Assembly (NCBI GenBank): GCA_028276305.1
Contig: JAPYWO010000122.1
Location: 1-5,431 of the forward strand
Direction: 5' to 3'
DNA: 5,431 nt
Source: Candidatus Thermokryptus sp.
GTDB taxonomy: Bacteria; Bacteroidota; Ignavibacteria; Kryptoniales; Kryptoniaceae
Shown here: in pieces, positions 1 to 5,431 of the stretch
Layout of the letters: every line of letters begins with the position of its first letter
Position numbering within the stretch: position 1 is the first letter of the stretch
Position numbers and translations under genes: made by a program
The notes under the pieces: generated by a model
Database searches by the model: none
Told to the model about the DNA's origin: nothing
Seen by the model: the letters and a program-made list of their open reading frames with translations, nothing else

Positions 1-27
1 AAGGAAAAACAAAGTTTGAGTGGAAGG

Positions 28-1197
28 ATGATAGAGAAAATTAGGATTTCGGGTTTTAGGTCAATAAGGGAGCAGGAAATTGAGTTGTCAAAGGTGAATG
101 TGATTTATGGGGGGACAGCAACAGGTAAGTCGTCGGTTTTATATTCGTTGTTTGTTTTGAGAAATTTTGTTAAGAATCCAAATCAACAAGTTGATGGTTT
201 CTTTAACCTTGGTTTTGTAAATCTCGGTGGGTTTGATGCATGCGTTTTCAATCATGACCCGAAAGGTGAGATAAAAATTGGCTTTTACATTAATGATGGT
301 GAGTATGAGGTGAGTTTTAGAAAAGGCGAGGGTAGGATCAGGCAAAGATGGGGTAAATTTGAAATGGAGGGGAATGTAACGATACCTTATCCGTTAAATA
401 AAAACTTTCAGTTTGAGTATGAGGAAGGATATACTATAAATTGGAATGGGATAACCTCAAATGTGGTCCCGAAGAATCCAACTGCACAAACGCAGGAAAG
501 AGCAAGGGAGTTGGCGGAAAAGTTAAATTCTATTCCAGCGGTTCTTGATAGCATTGATATAGTTCCACATAGGAGGGGATTTTTTAAGTTCAATTATTCT
601 CCATCGCATCTTTCCGCTATTCCAACAACTGAGGATGAAATAGCGACGATAATTATAAATGATTCAAATTTAGCGCCGAAAATATCGGTTGATCTTGAGA
701 GGATAGTAAATAGGGATTTCAGGTTGCATGTTCCACCTGGTACAGCGATGGCTTATTTGAAAACGACGGATAAGCAGACGAGAATGCCTGTGGATCTGGT
801 AAATGATGGGTTCGGTGTGAATCAACTTGTTTATATGTTGGCGAAAATCCACAGGTCTGAGATAAGGACGGTTTTGATAGAGGAGCCGGAGATTCATCTT
901 CATCCGAGGGTCATCAGGAATCTCGTGCGCGTGCTGGTTTCAATAGCAAAGGATGAGGGAAAGCAGTTTTTGATCGTTACGCATTCGGAATTCTTTGTGT
1001 CTTCGCTTTTAACGGCGATAGTGGAGAAAATCATTTTGCCAGAGGATATAAAGTTATATCTTGCTGAAAAGAGGGGAAAGGAGACGATTTTAAAGGAGCA
1101 AAGGGCAAATGAGAAGGGGCAGGTTGAAGGTGGGCTTGAAAGTTTTGTATCTGCTGAGATAGAAGATCTTAAGGTGTTCTTTGGAATAAAGGAGTAA
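28..1197 (+). CDS. AAA-type ATPase, ABC/OLD-like (AAA_15/AAA_21 class)
   Basis: This is a soluble P-loop ATPase of about 389 residues. It opens with the typical family N-terminus, an IRISGFRSI strand-turn. The P-loop GGTATGKS follows at residues 28-35; it lacks the Asn of the usual GPNGxGKS form. A signature-like NDGFGVNQ lies near 259-266, Walker B with the catalytic acids (VLIEEPEIHLHP) at about 282-293, and the H-loop VTHS at about 317-320. Residues 60-250 form the long variable insert usual in this class. The C-terminus is short and no TOPRIM nuclease domain is present, so it differs from full OLD or GajA proteins. I chose the ATG because it places the conserved MIEKIRI at the N-terminus. 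A TTG at 16 adds four residues and has AAGGA at a plausible 10-base distance, so it is a real alternative. The gene lies just upstream of a PIN-like gene, probably in one operon. The ATPase fold is certain; a role in defence or nucleic-acid surveillance is inferred. Confidence 0.9.
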   Translation: MIEKIRISGFRSIREQEIELSKVNVIYGGTATGKSSVLYSLFVLRNFVKNPNQQVDGFFNLGFVNLGGFDACVFNHDPKGEIKIGFYINDGEYEVSFRKGEGRIRQRWGKFEMEGNVTIPYPLNKNFQFEYEEGYTINWNGITSNVVPKNPTAQTQERARELAEKLNSIPAVLDSIDIVPHRRGFFKFNYSPSHLSAIPTTEDEIATIIINDSNLAPKISVDLERIVNRDFRLHVPPGTAMAYLKTTDKQTRMPVDLVNDGFGVNQLVYMLAKIHRSEIRTVLIEEPEIHLHPRVIRNLVRVLVSIAKDEGKQFLIVTHSEFFVSSLLTAIVEKIILPEDIKLYLAEKRGKETILKEQRANEKGQVEGGLESFVSAEIEDLKVFFGIKE

Positions 1198-1216
1198 AGA
1201 AAAAGATGGGGTGGAG

Positions 1217-1684
1217 ATGATATTGATTTTGGATGAGTGGTTGATCCATGATCTTCAAGGGGAGAATGGTTTTGAGAGGCAAAGTGAGAGTTTTCAGTTT
1301 TTAGAGAGGGTGAAGGAAAGATGTGACAAAGTGGTTTTTGTTAGGGGTTCAAAGTTTTTGGGAAAGGTATGGGGTTTTTCAGAGGTAGCAGCAAGGGATA
1401 GTGAATTAAGGAAAAAGTTTAAGTTTTTGAAGACGACTTTTATTTTTAACAATTTGAAGTCAGAAATTTTAGATTTGGAGGATATTGAGAGTGAAAGCGA
1501 TGAGGAGATTTTAAAAGATGTGAATTATGATGACCGTTATATTGTGTTGAGTTATCTTTATTTTAGGCGAAGGGGTGAGGATGTTAAGATTATTACTACA
1601 GACAGGAAGTTGAAGAGCGTGTTGGAAAGGGGTGGGGTGTTGATTGATTATAGGGATGATTTTGTGAGGGGGTATTTAAGGTGA
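1217..1684 (+). CDS. PIN-like domain protein, probable nuclease partner of the ATPase
   Basis: This is a small cytosolic protein of about 155 residues with the layout of a PIN-like fold. A hydrophobic first strand ends in an acid (ILILDEW, Asp6). An acidic, helix-rich middle follows, then a YDDRYIVLSYL helix with Asp105/Asp106 and a strand ending in IITTDRKL with Asp129. The ITTDxxL ending and the spaced acids are the usual metal-binding signature of VapC/PIN RNases. The match is by motif only and the fold is divergent. The gene starts about 20 bases after the ATPase stop on the same strand, so co-transcription is likely. The start is ambiguous: GTG at 1211, ATG at 1217 and TTG at 1223 are all in frame. 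GGTGGAG at 1210-1216 abuts the ATG but sits an ideal six bases from the TTG. I use the ATG because it keeps a full first strand. Arginine is almost always AGG/AGA, as in the ATPase gene. An antitoxin-regulated VapC is less likely because no antitoxin-like gene is adjacent. Confidence 0.6.
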   Translation: MILILDEWLIHDLQGENGFERQSESFQFLERVKERCDKVVFVRGSKFLGKVWGFSEVAARDSELRKKFKFLKTTFIFNNLKSEILDLEDIESESDEEILKDVNYDDRYIVLSYLYFRRRGEDVKIITTDRKLKSVLERGGVLIDYRDDFVRGYLR

Positions 1685-1690
1685 GATAGA

Positions 1691-1762
1691 ATGGCTGAGG
1701 ATGGGAAATTGTTTTTTGGTGTTTATTATCATTTTGAAATTAGAAGAAATCAGAAGTTTTAG
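1691..1762 (+). other. Possible 23-codon mini-ORF or gene remnant
   Basis: An ATG at 1691 opens a 23-residue frame (beginning MAEDGKLFFGVYY, ending TAG at 1760-1762). AAGGTGAG at about 1679-1686 sits five bases upstream and overlaps the stop of the PIN-like gene, so ribosomes could reinitiate here. The peptide resembles no family I know. It may be a leader peptide, the 5' stump of a gene whose remainder was replaced by the downstream STAND gene, or chance. Its base composition is AT-rich like the two genes upstream. Confidence 0.25.
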
Positions 1763-1772
1763 AATAAAAATT

Positions 1773-1780
1773 GGAGGGTG
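1773..1780 (+). promoter_or_regulatory. Strong ribosome binding site of the STAND gene
   Basis: GGAGGGTG lies here, and its GGAGG core ends five bases before the ATG at 1783. It is the best Shine-Dalgarno match in the window and fixes the start of the large gene, whose reading frame is then unbroken to the right edge. Confidence 0.75.
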
Positions 1781-1782
1781 AA

Positions 1783-4700
1783 ATGGATGAAGCATTAAAG
1801 AAATTAGAGGAATTTCTAAATTATCCTTTTCCCATTGCTTTTGTTTTGAAGAATGATGTGCTTGAGGGGAAGACGCCCAAAGAGAAAGTTGATGGTTTTA
1901 TTCATCTTGCAGAAATGTCGTTGCAATATGCAACTTTGATCGCTGTTAGTGATTATGTTTATGCTGATTTTAAAGATGAACAGGTTTCATATCGTTTGGA
2001 GCATCTTCGTCGTCCGTTGACTTCGGACTTTGCGAATTTCCTTCGGATTGCGGTTCCTAAATTAAAGGAAAAAGGTGTGCTTTTTGTGTCCGAGTTAGAT
2101 GATGGAATTAATAAAACAATTAGAAAGCAAGTGAAAGCGGTGCGGATGGGCGAATGGGGCTTGGAAGAGCGAGAGATGCCGCTTTTGGACGCCTTAGTCA
2201 ACCTGCGCAACGCCATCAGGCACGGAGGATGGGTTGGACGATTTGAGGCTTTCATTGAGCATCATGCTCCCTTAATTGCTGACTTCCTTCATCTCATGGC
2301 TTGGTGCGAGCGCTATCCGTTGCTTCGCCTTTTGAGTAGCGGTCAATGCCTTCGCTTGATGGGTGCGGAAACGACTTTCACTCCCGAACCAATTCCCGAT
2401 GCGGCGTTAGAGGAACTGGCAAGGGCACAACGGGCAGGCGAACTGACGGGCTTGCTCCTTGCTGACCCATCCCTTTCTCGCTTTCGGACGCTTTACCCTT
2501 TCCTGCTCTGGACAGATTGCCCACACTGCCAGCAAGAGCCACTTTTAGGCTTGACCGAAGAAGTCTTCCTGTTCAATGGTGTGGAAGGGAAGCGCTATGT
2601 CGCCTATCTCGGCGTCATGCATTCCCGTCCCATGTCTGAACCGAAGGAAAGGGTCAGACAAATTTTTGAGGCGAAGTGGGTGCAGCCTGAAATCAGGGAA
2701 GTGGAGAAATTAGTGAAGGATATGAAGTTGTATCCTACCCTTTATGATCGGGCGAGGGCACAAAGTGAGTTGTGGCTTACGGAAAACATCAGTGCAAGCC
2801 GTTACATCCCACAAGTTTACTTCCCACGCAAAGAGATGGAAAGTGAATTGGTGAGTTTCCTTAAGGGTGGGAAATCAGGTTTCTTGCTTTTGGGCGAGTC
2901 GGGCATCGGAAAGACGAATTTGCTTTGCCACAAAGTGGATGAATGGCGTAAGCGAGGCGAAATCGTCTTGTTCTATGCGGGGCATCAGTTAAATCCCGAC
3001 GAACCGATGGAACAACGCTTGCTCAGCGATCTTCACCTACAAGGCGATTTTATCCGCTTGTTGGACTTCGTCAGAAAAGAGGGGCGCAGGTTCATCGTCG
3101 TCGTGGATGGGGTGAACGAACATCCGCAGTCAGCAAAGTTGCTTAGATGCCTTTGCGAATTTGTTCAGCGCTATGGTCGCAACTTCCCGCTCAAGGTCAT
3201 CCTTTCCGTCCGCTCAGTTTTCTTCACACGAATGCTTCAAGCACTTGGAGAGGGACGGAGTGAGGAGCAGTTGAAGAGCCTTGAGGCGGGATTGTTCCCG
3301 TCAACGATTTTCCAGACACACACTGTTGAACAGGAGGGGCGAAGGGAAGAGACACATCGCTTTGAGTTGGAAGCGGTGGATGAAGAGGAGTTGCGAGAGA
3401 TTTACGAGGGCTATCGGGCTTTTGAGGGCTACCGGACAAAGGAAGGGCAGTTGCGACGGTTTCGTCCTACGACGCCTTACGAGGGTTTGACGCCACAGGT
3501 GCGACAAGTGCTTCGGCATCCCTGGCTTTTGCGGATGGTGATGGAAGCCTACGATGGCAAACCCATTCCTGAACAGCTGTGGACGGGTGACATCTTGAAC
3601 GCCTTTTGTGAGGCGAAGATATTTGGGCGAACCGATGAAGAACGGGAACGGTTCGCACCACGCAGTCAACTCGTCACCGAATTGGTTAGGTTGATGCGAA
3701 AGTTGAAGCGGGACAATTTCCTTCGGGATGAACTGCATGACTTTTCTGCGGAGTGGAGCAAAGCGTTGTTGGAACGAGAATTAACTCGCTCCCCTTACCT
3801 GCAAATTTTGGATGAAGGAGTTTTGATAGAAACGCCGATAGCAGAAGAGTGGGGGCGATTTCGTCGCATCGTCGGTTACCAAGTGCGGTTTGCCTTTGAT
3901 ATGTTATTTGAGTTTTTGCTCTACCAAGAACTTTTGGAAGAAGGCGGTAAATGGAAAGGGTTGACAGGTGAGAAAGTAGCGAAATGGCTAAGTGAAGGTA
4001 GAGAGTTTGATCACTTGACAGGTGCGGTGATGATTTTGCTGGCTGAAGCAGTTCAAGAGGGCAATCTGAACCTTGTCGCAGAAACGCTCAATGCTACTGA
4101 CATTAGATTGGCAGAACCTGTTATCATAGAAGTCCTAATGACGCTGGAAGGGCTGAGGGATGAGCGCTTTGAGCCATTGCTGGACGAACTGGCGAAAAAA
4201 GCGGACGGGAAAAAAGCGCTAACGGTACTCATCAATGCATCTTACCAGTTTGGCATCAAACAACGCCATCGCCCAACTCTTGCTTGCACTAAACGGGCAG
4301 AGCGGTTGGCTAAGAAGCTTTTTGAGGTTGAGGGGTGGGTGGAGTTGAAAAATTATTTGGCAAAGGCGCTGATAGGCAAGGGCGTTGCACTTTGGAAGTT
4401 GGGTCGCCTTAGCAAAGCCATTGATTGCTATGAGGAAGCTATCGGGATTATAAGGCGCTTGGTTGAGGAAGGACGGGTGGAGTTGGAAAACGATTTGGCG
4501 ATGGCGTTGATGAACAAGGGCATTGCGCTTCGGAATTTGGGTCACTATGAAGAATCCATTGATTGCTATGATAAAGCCATCAAGATTTATAGGCGCTCGG
4601 TTGAGGAAGGACGGGTGGAGTTGGAAAACGATTTGGCGATGGCGCTGATAAACAAGGGCAATGCGCTTTGGGAATTGGGTCGCCATAAGGAAGCCATTGA

Positions 4701-5431
4701 TTGTTATGATGAAGCCATTGGGATTTATAGGCGCTTGGTTGAGGTTGAGGGGAGGGTGGAGTTAGCAAATTATTTGGCAAGTGCGTTGATGAACAAGGGC
4801 AATGCGCTTTCAAATTTGGGTCGCCTTAAAGAAGCCATTGATTGCTACGATGAAGCCATCAAGATTAGAAGGCGTTTGGTTGAGGTTGAGGGGAGGGTGG
4901 AGTTATCAAATGATTTGGCGAGGGCGCTGGTGAACAAGGGCGTTGCGCTTTTGGCTTTGGGTCGTCACGGTGAAACCATTGATTGCTACGATAAAGCCAT
5001 CAAGATTTATAGGCGCTTGGTTGAGGAAGGACGAGTGGAGTTGGAAAACGATTTAGCGGTTGCGCTAATGAACAAGGGCAATGCGCTTTTGGCTTTGGGT
5101 CGTCATGGTGAAGCCATTGATTGCTATGATGAAGCCGTCAGGATTAAGAGGTATTTGGTTGAAGTTAAGGGACGGAAGGAGTTAGAAAATGAGTTAGGAG
5201 TGGCTTTGGTAAACAAGGGCAATGCGCTTTGGAAATTGGGTCGCCTTAAAGAAGCCATTGATTGTTATGATGAAGCCATTGGGATTTATAGGCGCTTGGT
5301 TGAGGTTGAGGGGAGGGTGGAGTTAGCAAATTATTTGGCAAGTGCGCTGGTGAACAAGGGCACTGCGCTTTCGGATTTGGGTCACCATAGCGAGGCGCTT
5401 CGGTGTTACGACGAGGGCATCGGATTTTGGG
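1783..5431 (+). CDS. HEPN-like / STAND NTPase / TPR protein, partial at 3' end
   Basis: This very large cytosolic protein has 1216 codons visible and no stop in the window. Domains in order: (1) residues 1-190, an alpha-helical domain with LRNAIRHG at 141-148, giving the HEPN RNase pattern R142-x4-H147; (2) residues 239-282, a small strand-rich segment with one CPHC (C246, C249) and an FLFNG-x-YVAYLG pattern; (3) residues 340-480, the STAND NTPase, with an entry motif YIPQVYFPRKE, Walker A GESGIGKT at 371-378, Walker B FIVVVDGVNE at 437-446 and a sensor-1-like arginine in LSVRS (R477); (4) residues 577-720, LRHPWLLRMV and a winged-helix-like end YQVRFAFDMLFEFLLYQELL; (5) residues 730-847, a helical connector; (6) residues 848 onward, eight TPR units. 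Known STAND proteins of this build hold an effector at the N-terminus, oligomerise with ATP, and sense a target through the C-terminal repeats. By analogy this is a phage-defence or regulated-death protein that probably cleaves RNA when triggered; that function is inferred. The effector could instead be a non-catalytic adaptor helix bundle. Arginine codons are mostly CGN, unlike the upstream genes. Confidence 0.88.
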   Translation, partial: MDEALKKLEEFLNYPFPIAFVLKNDVLEGKTPKEKVDGFIHLAEMSLQYATLIAVSDYVYADFKDEQVSYRLEHLRRPLTSDFANFLRIAVPKLKEKGVLFVSELDDGINKTIRKQVKAVRMGEWGLEEREMPLLDALVNLRNAIRHGGWVGRFEAFIEHHAPLIADFLHLMAWCERYPLLRLLSSGQCLRLMGAETTFTPEPIPDAALEELARAQRAGELTGLLLADPSLSRFRTLYPFLLWTDCPHCQQEPLLGLTEEVFLFNGVEGKRYVAYLGVMHSRPMSEPKERVRQIFEAKWVQPEIREVEKLVKDMKLYPTLYDRARAQSELWLTENISASRYIPQVYFPRKEMESELVSFLKGGKSGFLLLGESGIGKTNLLCHKVDEWRKRGEIVLFYAGHQLNPDEPMEQRLLSDLHLQGDFIRLLDFVRKEGRRFIVVVDGVNEHPQSAKLLRCLCEFVQRYGRNFPLKVILSVRSVFFTRMLQALGEGRSEEQLKSLEAGLFPSTIFQTHTVEQEGRREETHRFELEAVDEEELREIYEGYRAFEGYRTKEGQLRRFRPTTPYEGLTPQVRQVLRHPWLLRMVMEAYDGKPIPEQLWTGDILNAFCEAKIFGRTDEERERFAPRSQLVTELVRLMRKLKRDNFLRDELHDFSAEWSKALLERELTRSPYLQILDEGVLIETPIAEEWGRFRRIVGYQVRFAFDMLFEFLLYQELLEEGGKWKGLTGEKVAKWLSEGREFDHLTGAVMILLAEAVQEGNLNLVAETLNATDIRLAEPVIIEVLMTLEGLRDERFEPLLDELAKKADGKKALTVLINASYQFGIKQRHRPTLACTKRAERLAKKLFEVEGWVELKNYLAKALIGKGVALWKLGRLSKAIDCYEEAIGIIRRLVEEGRVELENDLAMALMNKGIALRNLGHYEESIDCYDKAIKIYRRSVEEGRVELENDLAMALINKGNALWELGRHKEAIDCYDEAIGIYRRLVEVEGRVELANYLASALMNKGNALSNLGRLKEAIDCYDEAIKIRRRLVEVEGRVELSNDLARALVNKGVALLALGRHGETIDCYDKAIKIYRRLVEEGRVELENDLAVALMNKGNALLALGRHGEAIDCYDEAVRIKRYLVEVKGRKELENELGVALVNKGNALWKLGRLKEAIDCYDEAIGIYRRLVEVEGRVELANYLASALVNKGTALSDLGHHSEALRCYDEGIGFW
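4690..4785 (+). repeat. 96-base perfect direct repeat, copy A
   Basis: This stretch, from the EAIDCYDEAIG codons of unit 3 through the ANYLASA codons of unit 4, is identical base for base to 5251-5346. It includes the same synonymous choices (TGT for Cys, GGG and AGG in EGR). Other units differ at several silent sites, so the identity points to recent duplication or gene conversion between non-adjacent units. Confidence 0.9.
5251..5346 (+). repeat. 96-base perfect direct repeat, copy B
   Basis: This is the second copy of the 96-base stretch at 4690-4785, displaced by 561 bases (187 codons, four TPR units). It spans the end of unit 7 and the start of unit 8. Immediately outside the match the copies diverge (AAG/AAA before, TTG-ATG/CTG-GTG after). 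Confidence 0.9.

Larger units (their letters stand above)
4324..5431 (+). repeat. Eight in-frame tandem TPR units, 138/141 bases each
   Basis: The units start at 4324, 4465, 4603, 4741, 4882, 5023, 5161 and 5302; the last is cut off. Units 2, 3 and 6 are 46 residues and units 1, 4, 5 and 7 are 47. The difference is one codon in the linker (EEGRVEL against EVEGRVEL). Each unit carries ALxNKGxALxxLG followed by EAIDCYDEAI and I(Y)RRLV, the two helices of a TPR, plus a linker of about 12 residues. Constant positions are nearly fixed. Variation concentrates at the residue after VEL, at the x positions of the ALxNKGxALxxLG helix, and at the turn after the LG. This is the likely ligand-sensing surface of the STAND protein. 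The repeat continues past the window edge. Confidence 0.93.

Noticed and set aside
28..1197. Considered calling the first gene a full OLD-family or Gabija GajA nuclease
   Set aside because: The protein ends about 70 residues after the H-loop and has no TOPRIM motifs, so only the ATPase part is supported.
1734..1765. Possible promoter for the STAND gene: TTGAAA (1734-1739) and TAGAAT (1760-1765)
   Set aside because: The spacing is 20 bases, longer than the usual 16-18, and the resulting leader would barely include the ribosome binding site. In AT-rich sequence such matches are common, so it is not reported as a feature.
1685..1782. Search for a terminator or attachment site between the PIN-like and STAND genes
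   Set aside because: No GC-rich hairpin followed by a T-run and no convincing inverted or direct repeat was seen. The genes may be transcribed together.
3301..3738. 145-codon open frame on the minus strand
   Set aside because: It lies wholly within the STAND gene, whose plus-strand frame gives clear NTPase motifs. The minus-strand peptide is rich in Pro, His and Gln with no recognisable domain, as expected of an antisense shadow.
4219..4813. Minus-strand frames with internally repetitive peptides (155 and 77 codons)
   Set aside because: Their repetition is simply the reverse complement of the 138/141-base TPR units. They have no plausible start context of their own.
4324..5431. Regular repeats that could be mistaken for a CRISPR array or minisatellite
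   Set aside because: The period is a whole number of codons, the units translate to TPR helices in one frame, and there are no unrelated spacers between conserved short repeats.

Overview
The window holds three genes on the + strand, with no RNA genes, CRISPR array or recognisable insertion sequence. From left to right they are: an ABC/OLD-like AAA-type ATPase (28-1197), a small PIN-like nuclease-fold protein (1217-1684), and a very large gene (1783 to beyond the right edge). I read the large gene as a HEPN-like / STAND NTPase / tetratricopeptide-repeat protein. It stays open through at least 1216 codons and has no stop inside the window. All the minus-strand open frames, and the short plus-strand frame near 3281-3490, are shadows of these genes.

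The first two genes are about 20 bases apart and probably form one operon. The ATPase carries its own P-loop, signature-like motif, Walker B and H-loop but no TOPRIM or other nuclease domain. The PIN-like partner could supply a nuclease in trans. This is analogous in layout to known ATPase-plus-nuclease defence pairs, although I cannot assign it to a named system.

The third gene has the architecture of an NLR-like conflict (anti-phage or regulated-death) protein. It starts with a helical domain ending in an RNxxxH motif typical of HEPN RNases. A small beta-rich linker domain follows, then a STAND ATPase module with clear Walker A (GESGIGKT) and Walker B (DGVNE), a winged-helix-like and helical region, and finally eight tandem 46/47-residue TPR units, the last cut off by the window edge. 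The repeats are strongly homogenised at DNA level, including a perfect 96-base direct repeat, while a few positions per unit vary. This pattern suggests a fast-evolving recognition surface.

The organism cannot be named. The Glu/Lys/Arg-rich proteins, AGG-rich arginine codons and GTG/TTG alternative starts hint at a thermophilic or deep-branching bacterium, and large STAND-TPR proteins of this sort are typical of Cyanobacteria, Chloroflexota, Armatimonadota and similar phyla. The two upstream genes are AT-rich and use almost only AGG/AGA for arginine. The big gene uses mainly CGN and becomes GC-richer after about position 2120. The window therefore looks like a patchwork of genes of different origin, as in a defence island.
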